64,000 nucleotides of DNA from Vibrio zhugei (GTDB taxonomy: Bacteria > Pseudomonadota > Gammaproteobacteria > Enterobacterales > Vibrionaceae). The stretch lies in the NCBI RefSeq assembly GCF_003716875.1, contig NZ_CP033078.1, positions 1,550,001 to 1,614,000 of the forward strand, given 5' to 3'. The notes beneath the pieces are model-generated. The model ran no database searches, was not told where the DNA came from, and was given only the letters and a program-made list of their open reading frames with translations. Every line of letters begins with the position of its first letter. Position 1 is the first letter of the stretch. Of this stretch, positions 47,532-57,368 are shown in pieces. The position numbers and the translations under genes are program-made.

Positions 47532-49892
47532 ATGACTCATCACACAGGCTTTTTGCTCACTCGACACGCTCGTGACGTCGGTACAACGACCTCTATTGAA
47601 CTTTGGCTAGCCACCCCCCAAGGCCCAACACAGCTCTTAATTTCGCAGCAACGCCCAGTGTTTTTTATTGAGCAAACCGCACAGGCTCAGGCCAGCAATC
47701 TCTTACAATCGGAGCCCCAAATCGAATTGCGTCCCCTTGAGATGGCTCATTTCTCCGGTGCCGCAGTGAGTGCGGTGTATGCGCCAACGTTGGCACAATC
47801 CCAATTATGTCAACAGCGCCTGCGACAACAGGGGATCGCTATCTATGAAACGGACATTCGCCTTGCTGATCGCTATCTTATGGAGCGCTTTATTCGTGGC
47901 AGTGTGGCGTTTACTGGGACACCAATCCATCATGGTCATTTTATTCAAATTCGCGATGCCAAATGTCGCCCAACCGATTATATTCCCCAGTTATCTGTCG
48001 TATCGCTGGATTTTGAATGCTCCGAAAAAGGCGTCTTATATTCCGTTGGACTAGATAGCCCAATGGATCGACGCGTTATTATGGTGGGCAACGCGCAAGA
48101 GGCAGACACGCCCATTGAATGGGTCAAGGATGAGAAAGCGCTGATTCACGCGCTGGTCGATTGGTTTCAGCAATACGACCCCGACGTGATCATTGGCTGG
48201 AACGTCATTGATTTTGATTTTCGGTTATTGCATCGCCGAGCGCAGTGGCACCGCATTGCTCTGCGCATTGGCCGGGGAAAACAAACCAGCTATTTCCGTA
48301 GCGCATCAAAAACACAGCAGGGATTTATTACCATCCCGGGCCGAGTGGTATTGGATGGCATTGATACATTCAAAACCGCCACTTACCAGTTTCGCTCTTG
48401 GTCTCTCGAGGCGGTGTCTCAGGAACTACTGGGAGAAGGAAAAGCGATTCATAATGTGCATGACCGTATGGCCGAAATCAATCACATGTTTGCTCACGAT
48501 AAGCCGTCACTGGCCAAATACAACTTACAAGATTGTGTGTTGGTGAATCGATTATTTCAGCATGCCCACTTATTGGAATTTGCTATACAGCGCTCACGTC
48601 TCACTGGCCTAGAACTTGATCGTGTTGGCGGATCGGTTGCGGCGTTTACGAATCTGTACTTACCGCAATTGCATCGTGCTGGCTATATTGCGCCAAATCT
48701 GCAATCAGAAGACTGGCAAGCGAGCCCTGGCGGTTATGTCATGGACTCCTTACCCGGCTTATATGATTCGGTTCTCGTGTTGGATTTCAAAAGCCTGTAC
48801 CCATCCATTATACGCTCCTTTTTGATTGACCCACTCGGGCTGATTGAAGGCTTGAAACTCGACGTTGGCAAAGACATGCACCAAGCCGTTCCCGGTTTCC
48901 GTGGTGGCCAATTTCATCGCACTCGCCATTTTCTACCCGAGATGATCGAACAATTATGGATCGCGCGCGACCAAGCCAAGAGGGATAATGAAAGCGCCTT
49001 TTCCCAAGCCATAAAAATCATCATGAACTCGTTTTATGGCGTACTCGGCTCGTCAGGATGCCGTTTTTTTGATACACGCTTGGCTTCCAGTATTACCATG
49101 CGTGGCCATGAAATCATGAAAAAAACTCGTGAATTAATTGAGTCTTATGGCTATCAGGTCATCTACGGCGACACCGACTCCACGTTTGTCTCTTTAGGCT
49201 ATGAATGCACACAACCAGACGCCGATCGCATTGGCGCTACATTGGTTGAATCGATCAATCAATGGTGGATGACCCACTTGCAGGACGACTACCAACTCAA
49301 ATCGATTTTAGAAATTGAGTACGAAAATCATTACCGAAAATTTTTGATGCCAACGATCCGCGGCTCAGAAACGGGATCCAAAAAGCGCTACGCTGGCTTA
49401 CTGGGTGAAGGTGAGAATGAACGCATGATATTTAAAGGATTAGAGAGTGTACGCACCGATTGGACAGCCTTAGCGCAACGCTTTCAAAAAGAGTTGTATC
49501 AGATGATTTTCCACGATCAATCGCCTGATGATTACATCCGAGATATCACGCAGCGCACTCGGGCTGGAGAATTTGATGAAGAATTGGTATATCGCAAACG
49601 TCTACGCCAAAAGCTCACTGACTACCAACGTAACGTCCCACCGCAAGTGCGGGCGGCTCGTCTTGCGGATGAAATTAACATCAAACTAGGCCGCGCCCCA
49701 CAATATCAAAATAAAGGCAGCATCAGCTATGTGATCACCGTCAATGGGCCGGAACCTAAAGAATATTGCCGAAGCCCGCTCGACTATGACCACTATATCG
49801 AGAAACAATTAAAACCCGTGGCCGACGCCATTTTGCCGTTTGTGGGTCGCCAATTCGATGCGCTGAATGCACCGCAACTAGGGCTGTTCTAA
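47532..49892 (+). CDS. polB: DNA polymerase II
   Basis: 786 residues (E. coli 783). Family B polymerase used in replication restart and translesion synthesis. 3'-5' exonuclease Exo I motif SLDFECSEKG and Exo II NVIDFDFRLL. Polymerase motif A DFKSLYPSIIRSF, motif B KIIMNSFYGVLGSSG and motif C YGDTDSTFV, all intact. The ATG at 47532 aligns with the E. coli start (GF-LTRH). An ATG at 47508 adds eight residues and is possible. Confidence 0.96.
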   Translation: MTHHTGFLLTRHARDVGTTTSIELWLATPQGPTQLLISQQRPVFFIEQTAQAQASNLLQSEPQIELRPLEMAHFSGAAVSAVYAPTLAQSQLCQQRLRQQGIAIYETDIRLADRYLMERFIRGSVAFTGTPIHHGHFIQIRDAKCRPTDYIPQLSVVSLDFECSEKGVLYSVGLDSPMDRRVIMVGNAQEADTPIEWVKDEKALIHALVDWFQQYDPDVIIGWNVIDFDFRLLHRRAQWHRIALRIGRGKQTSYFRSASKTQQGFITIPGRVVLDGIDTFKTATYQFRSWSLEAVSQELLGEGKAIHNVHDRMAEINHMFAHDKPSLAKYNLQDCVLVNRLFQHAHLLEFAIQRSRLTGLELDRVGGSVAAFTNLYLPQLHRAGYIAPNLQSEDWQASPGGYVMDSLPGLYDSVLVLDFKSLYPSIIRSFLIDPLGLIEGLKLDVGKDMHQAVPGFRGGQFHRTRHFLPEMIEQLWIARDQAKRDNESAFSQAIKIIMNSFYGVLGSSGCRFFDTRLASSITMRGHEIMKKTRELIESYGYQVIYGDTDSTFVSLGYECTQPDADRIGATLVESINQWWMTHLQDDYQLKSILEIEYENHYRKFLMPTIRGSETGSKKRYAGLLGEGENERMIFKGLESVRTDWTALAQRFQKELYQMIFHDQSPDDYIRDITQRTRAGEFDEELVYRKRLRQKLTDYQRNVPPQVRAARLADEINIKLGRAPQYQNKGSISYVITVNGPEPKEYCRSPLDYDHYIEKQLKPVADAILPFVGRQFDALNAPQLGLF

Positions 49893-49901
49893 CCCCACAA
49901 A

Positions 49902-50669
49902 TCAGCCAATTTTGAACTCGGTTTTTTCATATTGCTTAGCAAGCCATGGACCAAAGTCATCTAATAAACCGACAACAGAGCGCTTGGGAATGACTTTCCC
50001 ACGCAGCAGCAGGGCTAAGCGGTCAATCTCTCGATGTTTTTCCGGGTGATACACTAAAAACTGACGACCACATTCTATGGGATCATCAAACCATTGTTTG
50101 TCACGGTGCATAATCAAGGAATAGCTCGCGCGTAGGAGCTTTTTACCCACATCGATTTGGGCTTTGATTTGCTCTTCCCCGCGAGTGGCTTTGGCAATTT
50201 TCGCTCGGTAATACGCCACTTTGTATCCCACATCCATGTTCCAGTGTTTGGCGATTTCCCAACTCGGCTCATAGTCACCAAAGCACTCGCCCAAATCGCT
50301 GCCATACACGCATCGCGCACAATGACGTAACAAAAACCCCCAAGAAAACAAACTGTCCAGAGAAGCAACATGACTGGCTAAGGCCGTTTTCACGTTTAAA
50401 TCGATCACAAAGGGGTAATGCCGTTGGAAGCGATAGCGGATGGTATTGATCAAAGTGACACGATTGGCGTCAAACGACTCATGAGTCACCACAATAACAT
50501 CAATATTCGAACGCCCCGGTTTGGCGGTGCCACGTGCGACGCTGCCATACACATACAAGCTGTGTAAGTTATCCCCTAAGCCAGCCCGAAAAAATTTCAC
50601 GAGCTCGCCGATGGCAGGCACATAATCCGATTGTAACGGCGATTGTGCCGTTAACACATTCAATGGCAT
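49902..50669 (-). CDS. Nucleotidyltransferase-fold protein, first catalytic Asp replaced
   Basis: 255 residues. N-terminal NTase fold (about residues 20-110) with YGSVARGTAKPGRSNIDVIVV: the G-S and the strand are present, but the D-x-D pair that binds metal reads N55-I-D57. A helical C-terminal half with KVAYYRAKIAKATRGEEQIKA resembles HEPN-like or aminoglycoside-nucleotidyltransferase-type partners. Function unknown. Convergent with polB at 9 bp. Confidence 0.7.
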   Translation of the reverse strand: MPLNVLTAQSPLQSDYVPAIGELVKFFRAGLGDNLHSLYVYGSVARGTAKPGRSNIDVIVVTHESFDANRVTLINTIRYRFQRHYPFVIDLNVKTALASHVASLDSLFSWGFLLRHCARCVYGSDLGECFGDYEPSWEIAKHWNMDVGYKVAYYRAKIAKATRGEEQIKAQIDVGKKLLRASYSLIMHRDKQWFDDPIECGRQFLVYHPEKHREIDRLALLLRGKVIPKRSVVGLLDDFGPWLAKQYEKTEFKIG

Positions 50670-50867
50670 CGCTGACGTTCACTCTGTTAATCAAGATGAC
50701 TGCTATGTTCGCTGATCCCTGACGCTTAATCAATATATTGTCGCTATCTTGCTGGAATGGTGAATAAATTATCATCAGTGTTAAGTCAGAGAACACCATA
50801 AAGAGAGATGTTTTCGCGGGCAACCTTCGCTATAATGCCCCGACTCATACAATGAAGGATACCGTTC

Positions 50868-51434
50868 ATGCCAAAGGCAAGTGAATTAAAAAAAGGGCTC
50901 GCGATTCTCGCAAATAACAAAACCCTATTGATCAAAGACATTGAAGTTACGACACCCGGTGGTCGTGGCGGTTCAAAAATATACAAACTGCGTTGTACGG
51001 ACTTAGAAACAGGCGCTCGCGTCGACGAACGATATAAATCGGACGATGTATTGGATACCGTCGACATGAATAAGCGTGCTGTGTCATTTTCTTACGTCGA
51101 TGGCGATGAGCATGTGTTCATGGACAACGAAGACTATACTCAATTCAACTTTAAATCGACCGACATTGCTGACGAACTGTTATTTATGACGGAAGAAATT
51201 CAAGGTTTGCATGTGGTGCTCGTTGACGGTAAACCTGTCGCCTTGGAAATGCCATCTTCGGTTGAGTTAGTGATTGAAGAAACCGACCCTTCCATCAAAG
51301 GCGCATCGGCATCGGCACGCACCAAACCAGCCTATTTTGCAACTGGCCTAGTGGTACAAGTACCAGAGTATATTGCCAGCGGTGAACGTGTTGTCATCAA
51401 CATTGCAGAACGTAAATTCATGAGCCGAGCATAA
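50868..51434 (+). CDS. efpL: Elongation factor P-like protein EfpL (YeiP)
   Basis: 188 residues (E. coli YeiP/EfpL 190). Translation factor relieving ribosome stalling at proline and related sequences. KOW-like domain I with the loop PGGRGGSK, Arg33 at its tip as in EfpL, followed by two OB domains and ending NIAERKFMSRA. Canonical EF-P has a Lys loop, so this is the L form. It is followed after 12 bp by a dsDNA-mimic gene. Confidence 0.93.
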   Translation: MPKASELKKGLAILANNKTLLIKDIEVTTPGGRGGSKIYKLRCTDLETGARVDERYKSDDVLDTVDMNKRAVSFSYVDGDEHVFMDNEDYTQFNFKSTDIADELLFMTEEIQGLHVVLVDGKPVALEMPSSVELVIEETDPSIKGASASARTKPAYFATGLVVQVPEYIASGERVVINIAERKFMSRA

Positions 51435-51446
51435 TAAAGAGGCGCT

Positions 51447-51767
51447 ATGACAGACTTGATTTCTTACGACGATACCATTGATACGGCCTATGACATTTTT
51501 TTGGAAATGGCAGAAGATAACTTAGAGCCAGCCGATGTCATTCTATTTACCGCTCAGTTTGATGAACGCGGTGCAGCTGAAGTGGTTGAAACGGGTGACG
51601 ACTGGGTGGAACATGTCGGTTTCGAGGTCGATAAAGAACGCTATGCAGAAGTTCGTATCGGGCTAGTCAATGAAGACGATGATGTCTTGGATGATGTCTT
51701 CGCTCGTATGCTGGTAAGCCGCGATCCAGAACATAAGTTCTGTCACATGTTGTGGAAACGAGACTAA
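51447..51767 (+). CDS. dsDNA-mimic protein, HI1450/YciU family (DUF440)
   Basis: 106 residues and very acidic. Matches the HI1450 family in length and in the acidic pattern DTIDTAYDIFLEMAEDNLEPADVILF and RGAAEVVETGDDWVEHV. The HI1450 fold mimics DNA and can bind HU. Co-transcribed with efpL (12-bp gap). Confidence 0.88.
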   Translation: MTDLISYDDTIDTAYDIFLEMAEDNLEPADVILFTAQFDERGAAEVVETGDDWVEHVGFEVDKERYAEVRIGLVNEDDDVLDDVFARMLVSRDPEHKFCHMLWKRD

Positions 51768-51775
51768 GATAATCA

Positions 51776-51806
51776 AAAAGCCAACGGTCAAACGTTGGCT
51801 TTTTAT
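51776..51806. terminator. Bidirectional terminator
   Basis: AAAAAGCCAACG / CGTTGGCTTTTT, loop GTCAAA, 9 bp after the dsDNA-mimic gene. Confidence 0.9.
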
Positions 51807-51860
51807 TGTATCGCTCGCGCACATTACCACCGCACATAAATGCCTGAAAAATGACGCAGT

Positions 51861-52175
51861 TTACGCATGGTCGTAGAGCTCAAAAGCCAACATATATAAG
51901 TGCGTAATACCAGGATAAATGGCTTGAATAACCTGCTTTAACTCAGGCAACGTCATGTTCTCTTGCTCGGCGTGACGAGTCGTCAGTTGATCAAACCCCA
52001 CTTCTGTCACTTCACGGATACGAATATGACAAAACGTGCGGCCTTGCTCTAACGTTGCGACTTCAACAATATCGCCCTGCTGATAGTCTTTTTCACTGTC
52101 ATCGCGCAATGTAATCACTTTCTTACCGGCCAGAATATCGTCCTCAAACCGTTCAAAAAACGTCATGTATTTCAT
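51861..52175 (-). CDS. yqfB: N4-acetylcytidine amidohydrolase YqfB (ASCH domain)
   Basis: 104 residues (E. coli YqfB 103). ASCH-fold enzyme that hydrolyses N4-acetylcytidine to cytidine. The E. coli catalytic triad K21/T24/E74 appears here as K19 (AGKKVITLRD), T22 and E72 (RHAEQENMTL). The start at 52175 follows GGGGGTG. A longer frame is hydrophobic and unlike the family. Confidence 0.92.
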   Translation of the reverse strand: MKYMTFFERFEDDILAGKKVITLRDDSEKDYQQGDIVEVATLEQGRTFCHIRIREVTEVGFDQLTTRHAEQENMTLPELKQVIQAIYPGITHLYMLAFELYDHA

Positions 52176-52505
52176 CGTGTCACCCCCTAATTTCGGCGTT
52201 ACTTTACTCAACAATGTGGCCGCTATTAAACACTCAATCCACCAGAGTTCCAAACACAATAAGACGAGAAGAACGAGCAAGAGATGACTTTTCCCATCAC
52301 TTTTGGCGCCTAATCACGCTATATTTATTCCGTTTTTTCATTTTTACTCATTGGCTAAAAACCCAATAATTCAAATAAAAACAACTGATTAAAATAAAAC
52401 CATCTAAATTCACATAATAAAAAATGTTTTTTTTCGACTGGATAGACCAATTCATCCCATTTGTCCGTTATAATGCCGCACGGTTTTGGTCACGTAGCGT
52501 ATATT

Positions 52506-53228
52506 ATGTTTTTAAATCCCTATTTTTCATCTCAAGAGTCACAGTTTCGATTCACTCGCCGTCAAGCAAGTCACTTCGCTAAGAAAATAGCCGGTGATTA
52601 CAACCCTATTCACGACGAAGACAATAAACGTTTTTGTGTCCCTGGGGATTTACTTTTTGCCGTGCTCTTAAAGCAAGAGGGCATCAGCCAAAAAATGCGC
52701 TTCGATTTTTCTGGCATGGTCAGTGACGATGTCTTGCTGCATATTGAACAGCGTAGCGACGAAGAAAGTGCGGTCGTCAACGATGCCGGCAAAGAATTTT
52801 TACACCTGAATCGCTCTGGCGAAACCACTCATAATGACGAATTCATTGAACATGTGGTGACCAACTACGTGCAGTTCTCTGGAAAAAACTTTCCTCACAT
52901 CCTCGTTCCTCTTATGAAAGAGAAACAGATGATGATCAATTGCCAGCGCCCGTTGGTTATATACGAAAGTATGGAAGTCGAATTTGAGCGCCTTGATCTT
53001 ATCCACCCAGAAATTGAATACACTGGCGCTACCTTTGATGTAGAAGGTAAACGTGGCCTCGTCACATTAAACTTTACCTTCAAAGAAGACGGTATTGTGA
53101 TTGGCAAAGGGGTGAAGCGTATGGTAGCAAGCGGCTTAAAACCCTATAATCAAGACGACATTGATGACTTGGTGACTCGGTTTAACACGCTCAAAAAAGA
53201 GTTTATTTCTGAGTATTGCACGGCATAA
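52506..53228 (+). CDS. DUF3581 family protein, hotdog/MaoC-like
   Basis: 240 residues. N-terminal region has FAKKIAGDYNPIHDEDNKRF and VPGDLLFAVLL, the MaoC-type hydratase signature GDxNPxHxD, so a hotdog fold that may bind an acyl-CoA or acyl-ACP. The second half has a weaker beta pattern, consistent with a double hotdog. DUF3581 is common in vibrios and of unknown role. Start MFLNPYFSSQ is the usual family start. The frame extends upstream to 52461 without a ribosome site. Confidence 0.8.
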   Translation: MFLNPYFSSQESQFRFTRRQASHFAKKIAGDYNPIHDEDNKRFCVPGDLLFAVLLKQEGISQKMRFDFSGMVSDDVLLHIEQRSDEESAVVNDAGKEFLHLNRSGETTHNDEFIEHVVTNYVQFSGKNFPHILVPLMKEKQMMINCQRPLVIYESMEVEFERLDLIHPEIEYTGATFDVEGKRGLVTLNFTFKEDGIVIGKGVKRMVASGLKPYNQDDIDDLVTRFNTLKKEFISEYCTA

Positions 53229-53245
53229 TCATCAAGCAAGACAAA

Positions 53246-53276
53246 TAAAAAACGAGCCCTCTGGCTCGTTTTTTTG
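53246..53276. terminator. Bidirectional terminator between DUF3581 and ydiJ
   Basis: AAAAAACGAGCC-CTCT-GGCTCGTTTTTTT, between convergent genes. Confidence 0.92.
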
Positions 53277-53297
53277 TATCGAGAATCACTTCCCCTT

Positions 53298-56200
53298 TCA
53301 CACCCGCGTCATACCATTTAAAATTGACAGTACGGCTTGTAGTGGATGTTTAGGCTGATAGTGCTCAAAGCGCTTGACCTGACTGCGGCAACTGTAACCG
53401 GTCATCAAACATCGCTCTTGTGGCAATTGTGCAAGATTGGGTTTCCAGCTCAACCCATAAATATCCGTCGACATTTGCAGCTTATCGGCTTCATGACCAA
53501 ACGTGCCAGCCATACCACAACATCCCACCGGCACTGCCTGTAATTGAGCCCCAAAATGCGCAAAAATGGTCCCCCACTCGGCTTCTGTATTGGGTAGCTT
53601 CGTTTTTTCGGTACAATGGCTAAACAAATACCACGGCGTTGTATCCGTCATCCCTTGCTCGTGAGTGGATTCCGACAACTGGGGTAATAACCATTCGTGC
53701 ACCAACAAAACATCAAATTGTCCACGATGGTCACCAAGCAATTCCACGTACTCATCGCGATAACAAAGCACCATCGCAGGATCCACCCCGATCAGCGGAA
53801 TACCTAACTCAGCGACTTGCGTTAAAAATTCTGCGGTATTCGTCGCTGTCGACTTAAATTTCTGCATAAAGCCTTTCACGTGCTGGGATTTACCGTTAGG
53901 TTTAAACGGTAATAAAACGGGCTTTTTACCCAGCTTGACGGCGAGCGCAATCATATCCTCAACCACGTCAGCATCATAATAGGAGGTAAAAGGATCTTGT
54001 ACCAAAATGACGTATTGTTGTTTCTCCTCCTCAGATAGCCGCGACAAACGCTGCACATCGAAAGCTTCCAGCGGATGGCGACGGATTCGCTTGGCCAACA
54101 CGGGAACCGACAACAACGGTGCATCCACATAACCAATGGTTTTTTTTGTGACATGTTTAACCCAGCCTTGCGACAATAGGCGATTGACAACATGGGGAAT
54201 TTTCGCCATCGTCGGCAATAGGGTTTCAATATTCGCCACTAAATAATCTTTCGCCGGACGCTGATATCGCGAATGATAAATATTCAAAAAGCGTGAGCGA
54301 AAGCTTGGAACATCGACTTTGATTGGACACTGGCTGGCGCATGCCTTACAGGCCAAACACCCGTTCATGGCTTCAAACACTTCGTGAGAAAAATCGTATT
54401 CATGACGTTGATTGAGACGATGACGCACGCGATTCACCAGAGCTTTGACGGTGGATGTCCGCTCATAGGTTTCCTGCTCTAGGCTTAAAATGTCGATGCC
54501 TTCTTCACTCAATTGGCGTAGCCATTCTCGGACTAAGCCAGCCCGGCCTTTCGGCGAATGACGGCGGTCAGCAGACACTTTCATCGATGGGCACATCGGC
54601 GAGCTGGTATCGTAGTTAAAACACAAACCATTACCATTGCACAGCATTGCTTGCTTAAAGCTATCGCGAACTTGCACATCAATTTGGCGGTCATAGTAGC
54701 CCCGTGTCACGCTCGCGACTTTCACCAGCTCGGCTTGTGATTCCAGCGGGGTACAAATTTTGCCAGGATTCATTTTATTGTGCGGATCAAATGCGCCTTT
54801 AACGCGCCGTAATTCTTGATAGAGCGCCTCACCAAAAAAAGCAGGACTGTATTCTGAGCGATAGCCTTTACCATGTTCGCCCCACATCAATCCACCATAC
54901 TTCGCCACCAGCTTCACCACCTCATCCGAGATGTGCAGCATGATTTTCTCTTGCTGCGGATCGCACATATCCAGCGCAGGGCGTACGTGCAATACCCCAG
55001 CGTCAACGTGACCGAACATGCCATACGTCAGTTGATTTTTATCGAGCAGTGCCCGAAATTCACTAATATAGTCCGCCAAATGCTCGGGCGGGACACAGGT
55101 ATCTTCCGTGAATGGGACAGGTTTCGCTCGACCTTTCGCCGCGCCTAACAGGCCGACAGCTTTCTTACGCATTCCATAAATACGTTGAATACTCGCCAAA
55201 TCCGTACACACTTGATAACCGATAATACCCGATTGACCTTTTTGCATGGTCTCATCCAGACGCGCCACCAGTTCAGCCACTAAGTGATCGACACTCGCTT
55301 GGTCTTGATCGGCAAACTCGACAATATTAATTCCTTGCATCTCAAGCCCAGGCACATCGGTGATCAAATCGCGAACCCCATGCCAAACGATGTCTTGTTT
55401 GGCTAAATTCAGTACCTTGGAATCAACGGTTTCAACCGACAGTGCTTGCGCTTCCACCATCAGCGGCGCGTTACGAAGCGCAGAGTCAAAACTGTCATAC
55501 TTAACAGTGACCAACGTGCGAGCAGTAGGAATCGGCGTTAAATTGAGCGTGGCTTCGGTAATGAACGCAAGCGATCCTTCGGCACCACACAAAACCCGTG
55601 TGATATCAAAACTGTCATCGGCTTCATTGATGGCGTTCTTTAAATCATACCCCGTTAAAAAACGGTTCAGCGGTGGAAACTTGGCGACAATGGCATCACG
55701 CTGAGTGCGGCAGATATGCTCGGTAACCGATAGCGCTTGAGCCGCGAACGAAGTCTCTTGTGGATCGGGCCCGCTACCATCGGTCTCTAAGAGGGAACCA
55801 TCAGCAAATACCGCTTGCAGTGAGAGTACGTGATCGGAGGTTTTCCCGTATTTTAATGACCCTTGTCCGGAAGCATCGGTATTGATCATCCCACCCAAGG
55901 TTGCACGATTGCTCGTCGAAAGATCCGGCGAGAAAAAATATCCGTAAGGGCGAACGGCATCGTTAAGCTGGTCTTTAACCACGCCTGCCTGTACACGAAC
56001 CCACCCTTCTTTTTCATTAATTTCAATCACTTTATTCATGTGACGAGACAAATCAACCACCACGCCTTGCGTTAAGGATTGCCCGTTCGTTCCTGTCCCA
56101 CCGCCTCGTGGTGAAAAAGTGACATTTTCAAATTCTGGTTTTGAACTAATCTTTCCTATGAGCACCACATCTTCAGACGTGCGTGGATGAACGACAGCCT

Positions 56201-56357
56201 GAGGCAATTGCTGATAAACACTGTTATCAGTGGCAACAGAAAATCGACTGGAGTATTGGGTTTCAATATCTCCTTGAAAGCCCGCAGCATCAAGTTCATT
56301 CAAGAAATGAACGACGCTTGGCTCTATATCAGAATGGTGGTGAAGTCTTGGTAACAT
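53298..56357 (-). CDS. ydiJ: FAD/Fe-S oxidoreductase YdiJ, D-2-hydroxyglutarate dehydrogenase type
   Basis: 1,019 residues (E. coli YdiJ 1,018). N-terminal FAD-binding PCMH domain (FSPRGGGTGTNGQSLTQGVVVD), FAD-oxidase C-terminal domain, then a ferredoxin-like cluster CLACKACASQCPIKVD near residue 670, and a C-terminal CCG domain (VPVGCCGMAGTFG) as in glycolate/lactate oxidases. E. coli YdiJ is known as a D-2-hydroxyglutarate dehydrogenase. It stands alone, with a terminator shared with DUF3581. Confidence 0.9.
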   Translation of the reverse strand: MLPRLHHHSDIEPSVVHFLNELDAAGFQGDIETQYSSRFSVATDNSVYQQLPQAVVHPRTSEDVVLIGKISSKPEFENVTFSPRGGGTGTNGQSLTQGVVVDLSRHMNKVIEINEKEGWVRVQAGVVKDQLNDAVRPYGYFFSPDLSTSNRATLGGMINTDASGQGSLKYGKTSDHVLSLQAVFADGSLLETDGSGPDPQETSFAAQALSVTEHICRTQRDAIVAKFPPLNRFLTGYDLKNAINEADDSFDITRVLCGAEGSLAFITEATLNLTPIPTARTLVTVKYDSFDSALRNAPLMVEAQALSVETVDSKVLNLAKQDIVWHGVRDLITDVPGLEMQGINIVEFADQDQASVDHLVAELVARLDETMQKGQSGIIGYQVCTDLASIQRIYGMRKKAVGLLGAAKGRAKPVPFTEDTCVPPEHLADYISEFRALLDKNQLTYGMFGHVDAGVLHVRPALDMCDPQQEKIMLHISDEVVKLVAKYGGLMWGEHGKGYRSEYSPAFFGEALYQELRRVKGAFDPHNKMNPGKICTPLESQAELVKVASVTRGYYDRQIDVQVRDSFKQAMLCNGNGLCFNYDTSSPMCPSMKVSADRRHSPKGRAGLVREWLRQLSEEGIDILSLEQETYERTSTVKALVNRVRHRLNQRHEYDFSHEVFEAMNGCLACKACASQCPIKVDVPSFRSRFLNIYHSRYQRPAKDYLVANIETLLPTMAKIPHVVNRLLSQGWVKHVTKKTIGYVDAPLLSVPVLAKRIRRHPLEAFDVQRLSRLSEEEKQQYVILVQDPFTSYYDADVVEDMIALAVKLGKKPVLLPFKPNGKSQHVKGFMQKFKSTATNTAEFLTQVAELGIPLIGVDPAMVLCYRDEYVELLGDHRGQFDVLLVHEWLLPQLSESTHEQGMTDTTPWYLFSHCTEKTKLPNTEAEWGTIFAHFGAQLQAVPVGCCGMAGTFGHEADKLQMSTDIYGLSWKPNLAQLPQERCLMTGYSCRSQVKRFEHYQPKHPLQAVLSILNGMTRV

Positions 56358-56567
56358 GTGCTTCCTGCCCCTACGTCTACTGCATCATTGAGTAGAAGGA
56401 ATGAGTTAATTTTAACATTAATCTTTGAGTGAGTTCACTTTACAACATTTAAAAAGGTGTTCAAAACAGAATCTGAGTGACAAAATGCATACTAGCAAAA
56501 AATGCTATAATACAAGATGTTGTCTACTTTCAATTTTTATCATAAATCGAATTAACGGGTTACCATA
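56358..56567. other. Divergent promoter region ydiJ / DUF3334
   Basis: About 210 bp, AT-rich, with both promoters expected. None placed with confidence. Confidence 0.4.
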
Positions 56568-57251
56568 ATGAGAAAAAACAAAACCATTACCACTGAAGAC
56601 ATTCTGTTGAAGCTTTGTCAGTCAGTTTCAACCGTTCTAAGTTCTGCTACCAACGAGAAAGTCAGCTATTCAGCGATGGTACAAAAAATCACAAAAACCT
56701 CGCTCAAACCCGACTTTGGTTGTTTCGTACTCTTTGATGGTGGATTTTCAGGGTTAGTGGTGATCAACTTTACCGCCAAAGCCGCTTTAGAGCTTTACTC
56801 AAGTTATATGATCAATATGGGCATCCCGGAAGACGAACTTGCTGTTTTGCACACCTCTGATGAAGTGGGTGACGTGCTAGGTGAACTGATGAACCAGCTT
56901 GTCGGTGACTTCACCAATAAAGTCCGTAAAGAGCTCCAAACCAACATAACCCAAAACCAACCTAAAATGTTGTGCCTCAATAAGCAGGTCAACTTATCGG
57001 TTGATACCAACTTAGACCGCCCGCAAGCGCGTCGTGTAACGTTTTCTACTCAGAAAAACAATATTTTTTATCTTGAACTTGCCATGGATAAAACCGAATT
57101 TATCCAATTAGAAGACTTTGAAATCCAACAAGATGAAAGTCCTGATGATATTCTAGCAGCGACACAAGAAACCATGGCCAAAAATACCGCCGCTTCCAAA
57201 CAAGATGTCGATGATTTGAATTCTGATTTATTAGATGAGTTAGGTATTTAA
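56568..57251 (+). CDS. DUF3334 family protein with CheX-like fold
   Basis: 227 residues. The segment TSDEVGDVLGELMNQLVGDFTNKV (central) resembles the E..N helix pattern of CheX/CheC/FliY phosphatases. The rest alternates strands and helices as in that fold, and the tail (about 180-227) is acidic and likely disordered. DUF3334 occurs in vibrios next to unrelated genes. A chemotaxis or signalling phosphatase role is an inference from fold likeness only. Confidence 0.7.
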   Translation: MRKNKTITTEDILLKLCQSVSTVLSSATNEKVSYSAMVQKITKTSLKPDFGCFVLFDGGFSGLVVINFTAKAALELYSSYMINMGIPEDELAVLHTSDEVGDVLGELMNQLVGDFTNKVRKELQTNITQNQPKMLCLNKQVNLSVDTNLDRPQARRVTFSTQKNNIFYLELAMDKTEFIQLEDFEIQQDESPDDILAATQETMAKNTAASKQDVDDLNSDLLDELGI

Positions 57252-57266
57252 TTTCATCCAGTTACC

Positions 57267-57289
57267 GGCTGCTTGGTCAACGAGCAGCC
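57267..57289 (+). terminator. Terminator-like hairpin after DUF3334
   Basis: GGCTGCT-TGGTCAACG-AGCAGCC followed by TCTTCCCCTTT, so a weak T tract. Confidence 0.5.
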
Positions 57290-57368
57290 TCTTCCCCTTT
57301 ATATTCTCATGCAAAAACGGTAAAATACCGGACTTTTCCGACTGCCTAAGATCGTTTTTAGCAAGCCT

